The position numbers were made by a program, and so were the translations under genes. A stretch of DNA of 51,318 nt from a virus, in the IMG/VR virus record IMGVR_UViG_3300044960_000212, positions 1 through 51,318 of that record; one strand, 5' to 3'. How positions within the stretch are numbered: the stretch's first letter is position 1; every line of letters starts with the position of its first letter. Positions 1 to 8,442 of the stretch are shown here, piece by piece. The notes beneath the pieces were generated by a model. That model ran no database searches, was not told where the DNA came from, and was given only the letters and a program-made list of their open reading frames with translations.

Positions 1-2
1 TC

Positions 3-314
3 GGTACCAAGGCTGCCGGCGCCAAGGACGCATCGCGCTCGCCGGGCCACCGCTATCTCGCGATCGATCACGTCATTCGATTTGGCGAGCGCGTGCGCCA
101 GTACAGCACCGAGGCAGTGCAGCGTCTCGCGATCGCCATCGTGAGCCCGTGGGACCTGCTCGTGTTCCCGCGCGTGCAGATGACGAAGGCTGAGGAGAAT
201 CGTCGGCTGCGCGCGCTGGTGCTCTCGATGCCGCTCGGTCGCGAGCTGCTTGAGCACGCGCTGAATGCGCCGGAGCCGGTCGTCGGTGTTCTCGACGAGG
301 AGAACCGACGATGA
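3..314 (+). CDS. Hypothetical protein, 5'-truncated by window edge
   Basis: The frame is open from the first bases of the window to TGA at 312-314, so the true start lies upstream. The 103 visible residues are mostly helical, and I recognise no family. An internal GTG at 93 is available but the reading frame continues smoothly upstream of it. It is followed after 50 bp by the methyltransferase gene, and probably belongs to the same rightward early operon. Confidence 0.55.
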   Translation, partial: GTKAAGAKDASRSPGHRYLAIDHVIRFGERVRQYSTEAVQRLAIAIVSPWDLLVFPRVQMTKAEENRRLRALVLSMPLGRELLEHALNAPEPVVGVLDEENRR

Positions 315-364
315 CGCTCCGTCCAAAGCCGAGCTAGCCGAGCGCAAGCAACCGCGCCGGCCTG

Positions 365-1615
365 GTGGCCTTCGCTCGCGTTCGATCCGCGGCGGCGCAC
401 GACAACATGGGTGGCACGAGTACCAACGACGAGGGTCGTAACGCGCATGCGTGTGCGATCTCCGCTCCGGATGGGGGCGCGCTGATCGATGTGTCGATCA
501 GCGGCCACTACGTCGGCGACTGCCGTGAGCTGCTCGATCGGCTACCCGACGGATGCGTGCAGACGTGCGTGACGTCGCCGCCCTACTGGTCGCTGCGGTC
601 GTACTTCCCCGACGATGACCCGCGTGCTGAAAAGCAGATCGGACTCGAAGCTACCCCCGAGGACTACGTGCGAGAGATCGTCGCCGTGTTCTCCAAGGTC
701 CGGCGGGTACTGCGCGACGATGGTACGTGCTGGATCAACCTCGGCGATTGCTACGCGTCGAGCGGACGCGGGGGCGCGCAAGGCAACTCCGGCACGCTCA
801 GCGACCGTTCCATCAAGAGCGCGCGCATCGTGCGTCGAACCGGCTCGGTCGGCAGCCGCTCCACGCTGCAAGGCTCAACGGACGCCCACGAGGAGACGCG
901 GCGCGCACGTGGCTCGCTGAAACCAGCAGGGTTTCACGAGTACGTGCGTCAATACGGAGGCGTCGGCCGCGCGTACATCCCGCCGCCGAGCGGCACGAAG
1001 AACAAGGACCTCCTCGGCCTGCCATGGATGGTTGCGTTCGCGCTGCGAGCGGACGGCTGGTACCTGCGCGCGGACATCATCTGGCACAAGCCGAACCCGC
1101 TGCCGGAGAGCGTCACAGACCGGCCCACCAAGAGCCACGAGTACATCTTCTTGCTCAGCAAGAGCGAGACGTACTTCTACGACGCCGACGCGATCCGTGA
1201 ACCGCTCAAGCCCAAGACGCTGACGACGTTCGGCACCGAGCGCCGATGCTTGGGCAACGATGCGCTCGGGGGTGTCAAGGCCGACAACTGGTCGCGCGAC
1301 GTCCGGTTGCGCCGCGCGAAGACTGACGACGAGGGTAACCCGGTCGGCGCGAACAAGCGATCGGTGTGGACGGTCGGAACGCAGCCGTACGACGGTGCGC
1401 ACTTCGCGACGTTTCCTCCGCGCCTGATCGAGCCGTGCATCCTCGCCGGGTCGCGCGTCGGCGACCTCGTGCTTGATCCGTTTTTCGGCTCCGGCACCGT
1501 CGGGCTCGTCGCCGAGAAACACGGGCGCCGGTGGGTCGGATTCGATCTCGGATACGAGGACCTCGCGAAGGAGCGGACCGCCCAACGCTCACTACCGATC
1601 GGAGGCGGCGCGTGA
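365..1615 (+). CDS. DNA methyltransferase, N4-cytosine/N6-adenine class beta
   Basis: The protein carries the amino-methyltransferase catalytic motif TSPPYW near residue 75 and the SAM-binding motif DPFFGSGTVGL near residue 375. Motif IV before motif I is the permuted order of beta-class enzymes. The SPPY form is frequent in N4-cytosine enzymes but does not settle the target base. The middle third should hold the target-recognition region. The start is uncertain: GTG 365 gives 416 residues and ATG 407 gives 402. Its stop overlaps the primase start (TGATG), showing translational coupling. In a phage it probably protects its own DNA from host restriction; no partner endonuclease is seen next to it. 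Confidence 0.85.
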   Translation: MAFARVRSAAAHDNMGGTSTNDEGRNAHACAISAPDGGALIDVSISGHYVGDCRELLDRLPDGCVQTCVTSPPYWSLRSYFPDDDPRAEKQIGLEATPEDYVREIVAVFSKVRRVLRDDGTCWINLGDCYASSGRGGAQGNSGTLSDRSIKSARIVRRTGSVGSRSTLQGSTDAHEETRRARGSLKPAGFHEYVRQYGGVGRAYIPPPSGTKNKDLLGLPWMVAFALRADGWYLRADIIWHKPNPLPESVTDRPTKSHEYIFLLSKSETYFYDADAIREPLKPKTLTTFGTERRCLGNDALGGVKADNWSRDVRLRRAKTDDEGNPVGANKRSVWTVGTQPYDGAHFATFPPRLIEPCILAGSRVGDLVLDPFFGSGTVGLVAEKHGRRWVGFDLGYEDLAKERTAQRSLPIGGGA

Positions 1616-2643
1616 TGCCGACCATCGACCTCGAAGAGGTCCGCGCCGCGCTCGAGCCGCGCGCCGTGCTCGACTTCTACGGTTGGCGCGTCAAGCGCGA
1701 GGGCGACGAGCTGGTGTCGCGCGCATGCCCGAGCCGCAGCGACCACAGCCGCGATGCGTTCAAGATCCACTCGGTCACCGGTCGGTGGCAGTGCTTCCCG
1801 TGCGGCACCGCCGGTGATTTGCTCGACTTCATCGCCGCGGCGGAGCGCCTCGACACGCGTGACGACTTCCCCGCCGTCGTCGCGAAGGCGGCGGAGATCG
1901 CCGGCATCGGCCCTTCGACGCTATCCGCCGAGGAGAAGCGAGCGAAGCGCGCCGAGTGGATGCAGCGCCGGCGCGAGGCCGAGGCGCGCGAGCGCGAGGA
2001 GCGGCGCGCGCGCGACGCCGCGGCCGTCCCGACAGCGACCGCGCATTGGGACTCGCTCCTGCCCGGTCATCCGCGCGGCCATGCGTACCTCGTCGAGCGC
2101 CATGTCGACGAGATCTGCGAGATCCCCGAGTTCGGCGCGATCATCCGCTTCGACCCGAAACACGGCGGGTCTCCCGCGACTCCGCTCTACGCGCGCGACG
2201 GCCAGATCCGCAACGTCGTCGCGCGCCGCGTGCCCGAGCTCGGCGAGCCGAAGACGCCCGGACTCAAGGACTGCCCGACGGCCGGCACGCTGATCAACGC
2301 CATCTGCCAGATCGAGCCGGGCCGCGACGTCGTGCTCACCGAGGGCGTGATGGACTCGCTCACTGCGCGGCTCGCGTGGCACACCGCGATCGTGCTCGGC
2401 GCGCACGGCGCTGGCAACCTGCCCAAGATCGCCAAGCTCGCGGCGCCGGCGGTCGCGGCGGCAAAGACGCGCCTGCTCGTCGTGCCCCATCGCGATCGGC
2501 GCGGACACGAGACCGCCATGGCAGCATGCGCGATCGCGGTCCAGGCCGGGCTCTCGGTCCGCCGCGGCACGCTCGTGATCGTCAAGCACGGCGCGAAGGA
2601 CCTCAACGACGCGTGGAGGAGCGGATGGAGATCGTGCGCATGA
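1615..2643 (+). CDS. Phage DNA primase, CHC2 zinc finger plus Toprim-like domain
   Basis: This 342-residue protein should synthesise RNA primers at the phage fork. The N-terminus has a zinc ribbon with C38, H44, C60 and C63, the CHC2 arrangement of DnaG-type primases. The C-terminal half has a Toprim-like core with LTEGVMDSL (catalytic Glu region) and a degenerate metal motif reading VVPHRDRRG instead of the usual DxD. The ATG at 1615 was chosen because it overlaps the methyltransferase stop and the zinc domain begins right after it. The last 19 bases overlap the helicase gene. A second copy of its N-terminus lies at 51103-51318 with about five differences in 67 residues. Confidence 0.9.
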   Translation: MPTIDLEEVRAALEPRAVLDFYGWRVKREGDELVSRACPSRSDHSRDAFKIHSVTGRWQCFPCGTAGDLLDFIAAAERLDTRDDFPAVVAKAAEIAGIGPSTLSAEEKRAKRAEWMQRRREAEAREREERRARDAAAVPTATAHWDSLLPGHPRGHAYLVERHVDEICEIPEFGAIIRFDPKHGGSPATPLYARDGQIRNVVARRVPELGEPKTPGLKDCPTAGTLINAICQIEPGRDVVLTEGVMDSLTARLAWHTAIVLGAHGAGNLPKIAKLAAPAVAAAKTRLLVVPHRDRRGHETAMAACAIAVQAGLSVRRGTLVIVKHGAKDLNDAWRSGWRSCA

Positions 2644-3902
2644 CGATCGAGCCGCCCGACGACTTCAGCCCCGAGCGGCTGGAGGCCGACGTCCTCTCGC
2701 TCGAGGACGAGCGGGACCGTCGCGAGCGCGCCAAGACTCCGTGGCGCTCGCTCGCTTCGTTCGTCGACGAGATCGAGGCGCACAAGAACGACCCGTGGAT
2801 CGCGCTGCGGCTCGGCGAGGACGAGATCGTGCGGCTCCGCGTCGGCGCGATGGCCGTGCTCGTCGGCGGACCTGGATCGGGCAAGTCCACGCTCGCCGCG
2901 AACCTGCTCTACCAGCATGCCGCCGAGGTCGGGCCCGCGATCATGCAGAGCATCGAACTGCCCGGTATCGAGTTCACGGCCCGCACGATTGGCATGCGGT
3001 GCGACGAGAGCTGGATCGGGGTGCTCACCGGGCGAGTCCCGCTCGACGAGATGCGACGCGTGACCGCGCTCGAGCGGTTCGCGGTGCTCGAGCGCAAGCT
3101 CGCGACGCTCGGCAACCTGCGCCTGACGATCGAGGCGATGGCCAAGCAGTTCCCCGGCCAGCCGATCCTCGCCGCCGTCGACTACGTGCAGATCCTCGAC
3201 AACGAGCGCAAACGCGGCGACCGCGAGGAGCGGCTCCGCGTCGCAGATGTCGTCGAGGCGCTCGACGATCTGGCGCGATCCCTCGGCGTCGTCGTGATCG
3301 CGCTCTCGCAGATGAGCACCGCCAACGCCAGGGCGGCGCGCAGCGGCGACGCGCTCGGTAACGACGCGGGCGAGCTCGCCGCCGAGACGAGCGCGTTCAA
3401 CCGCTTCGCGACCGTCGCGCTATCCATCGGCAAGAAGTCGGACCCGTGCGAGGACGGGAGCCGCGTCGTCGAGCTGTCGATCGGCAAGTGGCGTATGGGC
3501 GAGGGCGATCGCGTGTTGTTCATGCGCGAGTGGGGCCGCTCCGGGCGCTGGCGCGTCGATGGTCCCGCGAAGACGGCCCAGGAGGTGCGCGACGGCCGCG
3601 AAGCGGAGCAGGCGCTCAAGGCACAGCAGGCGTGCGAGCTCACGATGCTGGCGTTCGCGGACCGCGCGGAGTCGCCGCTGACCCGCGAGCAGCTGATCGA
3701 CGCGTGCGGCGGCATCAAGCTCCGCAAGGCGGGCAAGGTGGCTGCTCTCGCAGCGCTGTCCGCGCGCGGCGAGATCATCGAAGTGAACCGCAGGCAACCG
3801 CGGTCGAAGTACTGGCTCCTGTGGACACCCAAGCGCGCTCTCCAAGCCGGGATGCAGCGTCGCGAGGACGTGTCCGCACTCACGTCGGGAGGTGACGATT
3901 GA
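2625..3902 (+). CDS. Replicative helicase, DnaB/RecA-fold ATPase
   Basis: The 425-residue protein has a RecA-type P-loop GGPGSGKST at residues 81-89, a Walker B strand ending AAVDYVQIL with D186, and a later VIALSQMS strand typical of the DnaB/RadA group. Together with the overlapping primase it forms a primase-helicase pair. The start ATG 2625 has a GGAGGA Shine-Dalgarno six bases upstream and overlaps the primase end by 19 bp; ATG 2640 is an alternative. The C-terminal 110 residues look like a winged-helix segment. Its stop (TGA 3900-3902) overlaps the next start. Confidence 0.88.
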   Translation: MEIVRMTIEPPDDFSPERLEADVLSLEDERDRRERAKTPWRSLASFVDEIEAHKNDPWIALRLGEDEIVRLRVGAMAVLVGGPGSGKSTLAANLLYQHAAEVGPAIMQSIELPGIEFTARTIGMRCDESWIGVLTGRVPLDEMRRVTALERFAVLERKLATLGNLRLTIEAMAKQFPGQPILAAVDYVQILDNERKRGDREERLRVADVVEALDDLARSLGVVVIALSQMSTANARAARSGDALGNDAGELAAETSAFNRFATVALSIGKKSDPCEDGSRVVELSIGKWRMGEGDRVLFMREWGRSGRWRVDGPAKTAQEVRDGREAEQALKAQQACELTMLAFADRAESPLTREQLIDACGGIKLRKAGKVAALAALSARGEIIEVNRRQPRSKYWLLWTPKRALQAGMQRREDVSALTSGGDD

Positions 3903-4204
3903 TGCCGCCCAGAAACGGTGTTCCCGTGGGAACACCCACGGCAATCGCGACGGTGTTCCGGGCCGGGAACACCGTTGGGAACACCGTCGGATCGACGGTT
4001 CCCACGGCGTTCCCATTTTTCGAAGAAAAATGGGGAACCTGCCGGAACGCCGATGGGAACACCGTCGCTCGAAGGGCCACGGTGTTCCCGGAACGCCGTG
4101 CGGGAACACCGTCGTGGCACGTGGAACGGAACCATCAGGACAGGGCGCGCGCGGCCCGGGCCTCAGAGCAGGACCCGATCTGGGCGCGAGGAGGCGGCCG
4201 ATGA
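3902..4204 (+). CDS. Low-complexity ORF encoded by the GGTGTTCCC repeat array
   Basis: A 100-codon frame exactly fills the gap between the two helicases: its ATG overlaps the upstream stop and its TGA overlaps the downstream ATG. The predicted peptide is dominated by GNTV-type repeats, simply the translation of the DNA repeats, with a central FPFFEEKWG from the hairpin. I recognise no domain. It may be translated only to keep ribosomes coupled across the repeat array, or the repeats may be the functional element and the frame incidental. Another overlapping frame is also open through the array. Confidence 0.4.
   Translation: MPPRNGVPVGTPTAIATVFRAGNTVGNTVGSTVPTAFPFFEEKWGTCRNADGNTVARRATVFPERRAGTPSWHVERNHQDRARAARASEQDPIWARGGGR
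3917..4110 (+). repeat. Array of palindromic GGTGTTCCC half-sites; possible origin or regulatory array
   Basis: Within 194 bp the nonamer GGTGTTCCC or its complement occurs seven times exactly: 3917-3925, 3928-3936, 3965-3973, 3977-3985, 4055-4063, 4081-4089 and 4102-4110. Close variants lie at 3952, 4006, 4044 and 4090. Several pair head to head, for example arms at 3917 and 3928 separated by 2 bp. In the centre an AT-rich hairpin has arms 4009-4021 and 4025-4038, with perfect ATTTTTC/GAAAAAT at its tip. Repeats flanking an AT-rich segment between two replication helicases suggest an iteron-type origin. A regulatory array or a selfish repeat is also possible. Confidence 0.75.
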
Positions 4205-5841
4205 CCGCCGCACTTGCAGCGCCGGTTCAGCTCCGACCGTACCAGGTCGAGCAGGTCGCGAGCGTCTGTCGCGAGCTCGAGCGTGTCCGCAGCACGCTCG
4301 TGGTCGCGGCGACCGGCACGGGCAAGACCGTGTCGCTCGCGGAGCTGACCCGCCTCACCGCGAGCCGCGGCGGCCGGACGCTGATCCTCGTGAACCGCGA
4401 CGAGCTCGTCCGTCAGACCGTGCGCAAGTGCGAGGCAGTCGGCCTCTCTCCCGACATCGAGAAGGCCTCGATGCGGGCCTCGACACTTGCGAAGGTCGTG
4501 ATAGCGTCGGTGCAGACGCTCCGTGGCAAGCGTCTCCAGCGCTGGGCGCGCGACCACTTCGCGCTCGTCATCGTCGACGAGTGCCACCACGCCGTCGCGG
4601 CCGGCTACGTCGCGATCCTCGCCCACTTCGACGCAGCCAAGGTGGTCGGCTACACCGCGACGCCGTACCGCACCGACGGGAAAGCTCTCGGCGAGGTGTT
4701 CGAGACCGTGGCGCACCGCTACGAGATCCGCCAGGCGATCCACGACAAGCACCTTGTGCCGATCATCGCGCGCCGGGTCGTGGTGGACGGTGTCGACCTG
4801 TCAGGCGTCAAGGAGCGAGCCGGCGATTTCGCGCAGGACCAGCTCGCTGCGGTCATGGAGTCGGAGCGCGCGCTGCGCGGTCAGGCCGTGCCGCTGCTCG
4901 ATCTGTGCGGCGAACGGCTGACCGTCGCGTATGGCGTCGATGTCGCCCATGCCGAGGCGCTCGCGCGGACGCTCAACGCGCTCCGTCCTGGCATCGCCCG
5001 CGCAGTGTCGGGTCGGACCGACGATGACGAGCGAGAGGCGACGCTCGCCGCGTTCCAGCGCGGCGAGTTCCAGATCCTCTGCAACTGCGATCTGCTCGTC
5101 GAGGGGTGGGACTGCCCCGAGGTGTCGTGCGTCGCGATCTGCCGGCCCACGAAGTCGCTGATCCGGTTCGTGCAGTGCGCCGGTCGCGGTCTGCGTCCCG
5201 CGCCATGGATCGGTAAGCGCGATTGCCTTGTGCTGACGTTTGGCGACGGCAAGACGCCGGGCCTCATCGGGCCGGCCGACTGCCTGGCCGGGCGGGTCAT
5301 CGACGACGACCTGCGCGACGAGATCGACCGCCTTATCGGCAACGCCCAGTTGTCCATCGAGCCGATCATCGCGCAGGCCGAGAACGAGCTCGCGAAGCGC
5401 CGGGACGCGATGCGGCTGCACGCCGTCGTAAAGTGGCACGCCGAGCACGTCGATCCGTTCCTGGGCGCCGAGCCCGGACCCGCGGCGGGCCAGTACGGCT
5501 CTGACCTGTGGCGGCGCGAGCCGGCGTCGAAGGCTCAGATCGCCGCGCTCGAGCGCGAGGGCGTCACGATCTCGAAGCTGCCAGCACTGACACGCGCCGA
5601 GGCGTGGGACCTGCTGTCACGGATCCGCTCGCGCCAGCGCAAGGGGCTCTGCAGCTACAGGGCCGCGCGCAAGCTGCACCAGGCCGGCGTGCGCGACACC
5701 GCAACGCTCACGCACGAGCGCGCGAAGCAGCTGCTCGACAAGCTCCGCGCCGGCGGGTGGCGGCCGAGTGCGATCGCTGGCGAGCCGGAGACGCTGCCCG
5801 AGTACGCCACACCTTCCGGTCGCGCATGGGGTGTCGCGTGA
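4201..5841 (+). CDS. SF2 DNA helicase, DECH box, type III restriction-like
   Basis: This 546-residue protein shows the SF2 motifs in order: Q-like LRPYQ at residues 11-15, Walker A ATGTGKT at 37-43, DECHH at 126-130, TATP at 152-155, and a C-terminal helicase domain with VEGWDCP and QCAGRGLRP (motif VI). The last 150 residues are a helical tail without a recognised domain. It probably remodels DNA during phage replication or recombination. The ATG overlaps the stop of the upstream repeat ORF and the TGA overlaps the GTG of the next gene. No nuclease motif is visible, so it is not itself a restriction subunit. Confidence 0.9.
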   Translation: MTAALAAPVQLRPYQVEQVASVCRELERVRSTLVVAATGTGKTVSLAELTRLTASRGGRTLILVNRDELVRQTVRKCEAVGLSPDIEKASMRASTLAKVVIASVQTLRGKRLQRWARDHFALVIVDECHHAVAAGYVAILAHFDAAKVVGYTATPYRTDGKALGEVFETVAHRYEIRQAIHDKHLVPIIARRVVVDGVDLSGVKERAGDFAQDQLAAVMESERALRGQAVPLLDLCGERLTVAYGVDVAHAEALARTLNALRPGIARAVSGRTDDDEREATLAAFQRGEFQILCNCDLLVEGWDCPEVSCVAICRPTKSLIRFVQCAGRGLRPAPWIGKRDCLVLTFGDGKTPGLIGPADCLAGRVIDDDLRDEIDRLIGNAQLSIEPIIAQAENELAKRRDAMRLHAVVKWHAEHVDPFLGAEPGPAAGQYGSDLWRREPASKAQIAALEREGVTISKLPALTRAEAWDLLSRIRSRQRKGLCSYRAARKLHQAGVRDTATLTHERAKQLLDKLRAGGWRPSAIAGEPETLPEYATPSGRAWGVA

Positions 5842-6350
5842 CGAACGCGTGGAGCACCGCGACCGCGGCAATGACGGCCCCGCGCGCCGAGTCGGTCGAC
5901 TCGGACAGCTGGTGCACGCCACGGTGGCTCACGAAGCTGCTCGGGCACTTCTCGTGCGATCCGTGCAGCAACCCGCGCTCGACGGTCAGAGCCGACACGC
6001 ACTACATGCTCGAGCGCGGCGAGGACGGACTCGCGCGGCGCTGGGGCTACAGCGTGTTCGTCAACGGGCCGTACAGCGATCCGATGCCGTGGTGCCGCCG
6101 GCTCGTGAAGCACGATGGGCCGTGGTGCGCGCTTTGGAAGCTCGATCCGACCACGAAGTGGTTCGCACGGCTCGTCGACGGCACCGGCGCGACGTGGGCT
6201 GCCTTTCGCCAGCGGATCCAGTTCGAACGCCCCGACAAGCCGCCCATCACCGCCAACTTTCCGAGCGTCCTCGTCTACCGGGACTGGACGCCGTGCGCCG
6301 CGCTCGCGGCGTTGCTTTGGACCCCGAACCAGCAAGGAGACAGCAAGTGA
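5838..6350 (+). CDS. Phage Dam-like adenine methyltransferase (DNA N-6-adenine family)
   Basis: The 170-residue protein resembles the short phage Dam family: SDSWCTP near residue 25, FSCDPCSN near 40, FVNGPYSD near 70 as the catalytic-loop equivalent of NPPY, then ALWKLDPTTKW and FPSVLVYR. The Asn-Gly-Pro-Tyr variant replaces the commoner Asn-Pro-Pro-Tyr. GTG 5838 overlaps the helicase stop (GTGA) and is preferred over the in-frame ATG at 5826, which lies inside the helicase gene. It probably modifies phage adenines to avoid restriction, alongside the larger methyltransferase at 365-1615. Confidence 0.78.
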   Translation: MTNAWSTATAAMTAPRAESVDSDSWCTPRWLTKLLGHFSCDPCSNPRSTVRADTHYMLERGEDGLARRWGYSVFVNGPYSDPMPWCRRLVKHDGPWCALWKLDPTTKWFARLVDGTGATWAAFRQRIQFERPDKPPITANFPSVLVYRDWTPCAALAALLWTPNQQGDSK

Positions 6351-6958
6351 TCGACCCGAACCCGAACGACGACGTGGTGCGCCGGAACGTCAAGCGCGAG
6401 CTGGCGTGCAAGCTCACCACGGAGGACGAGCTCCGCATCAGCAAGACCATGGTCGTGAAGAAGCGCGAGCTCCGCGAGCTCGAGGCGGATCTAGCCCGCG
6501 AGAAGAAGAAGCGCCAAGAGCAGATCGACGACCTCGAAGATGAGGTGCGCCGCATGGAGACCGACCTCGACCGCGGCGCCGAGGACCGTACCGTGCCGTG
6601 CAACGAGGTGTTTCGGCGCGCGGAGGATGGCACCGGCTGGATCGTGACGATCCGCCTCGACACGCTCGAGGAAGTCGAGCGCAGGGCGGCGAGCGCGCAC
6701 GAGACGCAGCGGTACCTGCCGCACGTCGACATCGGCCCGAGCAACGGCTCGGTGCTCGACGACGCGCGCGCGCAGCAGCGTGCGGCCGCGCAGCGGAGCA
6801 TGGAGCCGGCGGAGGACGACTTCCCGAGCGACGACGTGCCCGACGAGGAGAGCGAGGCGGGTGCTGCCGACCTCAAGCGCGATGAGGACACGCCCCGGCG
6901 CGAGCCGGCCAAGAAGCCGAAGGCGCGCCGGCCGAAGCCGGGGCAGGGCGCGTCGTGA
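6347..6958 (+). CDS. Hypothetical coiled-coil phage protein
   Basis: The 203-residue protein starts at GTG 6347, which overlaps the previous stop and has AGGAGA at 6334-6339. Residues 25-70 are a charged Lys/Glu heptad region likely to form a coiled coil. A compact middle part contains GTGWIVTIRLDTLEEVE. The C-terminus is acidic, then Lys/Pro/Arg-rich, a pattern often seen in DNA-associated phage proteins. I do not recognise the family. Its position in the replication operon suggests an accessory role in DNA metabolism. Confidence 0.7.
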   Translation: MIDPNPNDDVVRRNVKRELACKLTTEDELRISKTMVVKKRELRELEADLAREKKKRQEQIDDLEDEVRRMETDLDRGAEDRTVPCNEVFRRAEDGTGWIVTIRLDTLEEVERRAASAHETQRYLPHVDIGPSNGSVLDDARAQQRAAAQRSMEPAEDDFPSDDVPDEESEAGAADLKRDEDTPRREPAKKPKARRPKPGQGAS

Positions 6959-7389
6959 AGGGGATGGAAGACCTCTTGATCGCAATCGTCAGATCAAGCG
7001 GACCAATCGATGAAGACGAACTCGTCCGGTGCGCAGAATGGTGCGCGGACGTGGAGTGCTCCCACGTGCTTGTGCAACTGGTCCGAGAAGGCAAGGCGGG
7101 TATGCACTGGCCCGAGGGCGCGCGGGAACCGATGTTCTACCAGCCGGGCGGGCCCATCAGACCCGCGGAAACAGGAGGCGCAGTAACCGTGCGCGAGCTG
7201 CCCGAGGAGTTTGCGGTGCTCGTCCACCGTGCCGAGCGCAACGCGGCGGAGCGCGATGGTGCGCTCGATCTGCTCGCGCAACTCGTCGCGATCGTGCGGC
7301 GCGAAGGCGGGTACATGTTGCCGGAGGACCAGGCGACACTGCGCGCCGCCCGAGCGTTGCTCGCCGAACACGGAAGGGCCGTGCCGTGA
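6955..7389 (+). CDS. Hypothetical protein
   Basis: The 144-residue frame starts at GTG 6955, overlapping the previous stop; an ATG at 6964 is also possible. The first 60 residues look like a small winged-helix fold (two helices, then VLVQLVREGKAGMHW and a GAREPMFYQPG strand). The C-terminal half is helical. No catalytic motif is seen. It sits in an unbroken chain of coupled early genes. Confidence 0.65.
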   Translation: MKGMEDLLIAIVRSSGPIDEDELVRCAEWCADVECSHVLVQLVREGKAGMHWPEGAREPMFYQPGGPIRPAETGGAVTVRELPEEFAVLVHRAERNAAERDGALDLLAQLVAIVRREGGYMLPEDQATLRAARALLAEHGRAVP

Positions 7390-7715
7390 ATCGCTACGAC
7401 CCCGACCGTCGACGGGCGCTGTATCAGCAGCGCAAGGAGCTCGGCCAGTGCTGCGACTGCGGTGCAGGGCTGCAGGAGGACGATGGGCTCCGGTGCGTGG
7501 AGTGCGAGGCGCGGCATCGCGCGTGGGCGCGATCCGACAATGGGCGTGCCGTGCGGGCTCGCACGGCACGAGCGATCCGCGCTCGACGACGCCGAAACGG
7601 ACAATGCGTCGAGTGCCCAGCATTGGCAGCGCCGCACCGTAGCCGCTGCGAGGCGCACTTGGAGGCATCGCGCGAGGCCGCTCGGAAGTGGCGCAATAAG
7701 AAGAGGGCCTCGTGA
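7386..7715 (+). CDS. Small Cys-rich zinc-binding protein
   Basis: This 109-residue basic protein starts at GTG 7386 (GTGA overlap). It has paired cysteines: CCDCGAG near residue 22, CVECEARH near 36 and CVECPAL near 73, followed by a His near the end. This suggests one or two zinc ribbons. A related pattern recurs in the 9334-9933 protein, so the two may be paralogues. Its place directly before the resolvase fits a nucleic-acid-binding role, but the function is unknown. Confidence 0.7.
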   Translation: MNRYDPDRRRALYQQRKELGQCCDCGAGLQEDDGLRCVECEARHRAWARSDNGRAVRARTARAIRARRRRNGQCVECPALAAPHRSRCEAHLEASREAARKWRNKKRAS

Positions 7716-8260
7716 TCCTCGCACTCGATCCGGGTCTGGCCACGTTCGGCTGGGCGATCGTGCAGCCGCACACCGGCCGCGTCGCGGACTGTGGCGTGCT
7801 GCTGTCGAAGCCACAACCGAAGCTGACCAAGGCGGCCGATCGCGTGCGGCGCGCGAACGATCAGGCCCTGCTGCTCCAAGGTCTCGCGCGCAAGCACAGC
7901 GTAGACATGGTCGTCGCCGAGACGATGTCGTTCGCCCCACGCAGCCAGGCCGCCGCCAAGATCGGTATCGGGCTGTCGTGGGGCGTCGCGATCGGCGTCG
8001 CCACGATGCTCGGCGTCGAGCTCCGCGACGTGTCGCCGAAGACCTGGCAGCGCGCGATCGTGCCGGCCGAGGCGGCCGAGAACGATCACGACGCGATCAG
8101 CTACGAGCGCGTGTTCGCTGCGCTGAGCGACTACCTCGACGCGAGGAAGTTCGGACTCGACACGCTCTCCGAAGCGAACCGCACGCACGTGCTTGATGCG
8201 GTCGGGATCGGCGTGTACGCGGCGCTCAGGTTGGTGCCGCCAGCACGGAGGTCAGCATGA
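7712..8260 (+). CDS. RuvC-like Holliday junction resolvase
   Basis: The 182-residue protein has the RuvC/RNase H-fold catalytic pattern: D6 in LALDPGLATFGWA, E70 in VVAETMSF, and a late acidic pair near VLDAVGIGVYA. It would cut four-way junctions and resolve branched replication intermediates before packaging. It starts at GTG 7712, overlapping the upstream stop, and its stop overlaps the next ATG. The length matches bacterial RuvC (about 170-190 residues). Host transfer is not needed to explain it, since phage-borne RuvC homologues are common. Confidence 0.85.
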   Translation: MILALDPGLATFGWAIVQPHTGRVADCGVLLSKPQPKLTKAADRVRRANDQALLLQGLARKHSVDMVVAETMSFAPRSQAAAKIGIGLSWGVAIGVATMLGVELRDVSPKTWQRAIVPAEAAENDHDAISYERVFAALSDYLDARKFGLDTLSEANRTHVLDAVGIGVYAALRLVPPARRSA

Positions 8261-8442
8261 GCTGGGATGTGCAGGTCCAGATCGAGCTCAACACGCGCCT
8301 CGCGGCTGCGTGGGTCGTGGCAGTGCGCTGCGCTGCGCCGCTCATCGGACGCGATCTCGCGACCAAGCTGGCCTGGCGCGGAGCGCTGCGGTTGTCGCGG
8401 TGGCGCGTCGTCGGCGAGCGGCGGTGGAGGTCGTTCCGGTGA
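8257..8442 (+). CDS. Small hypothetical protein
   Basis: A 61-residue frame is coupled on both sides: ATG 8257 overlaps the resolvase stop and its TGA overlaps GTG 8439. It is amphipathic and Arg/Trp-rich at the C-terminus. I see no recognised motif. The double overlap is the main argument that it is translated. Confidence 0.55.
   Translation: MSWDVQVQIELNTRLAAAWVVAVRCAAPLIGRDLATKLAWRGALRLSRWRVVGERRWRSFR

Noticed and set aside
281-310. Inverted repeat at the end of the first partial gene as a terminator
   Set aside because: Imperfect arms, inside coding sequence, no T-run, and the operon continues.
3892-4200. N-terminal extension of the SF2 helicase through the repeat array
   Set aside because: The helicase domain begins at ATG 4201, which overlaps the preceding stop; the extension only translates the repeats in another frame.
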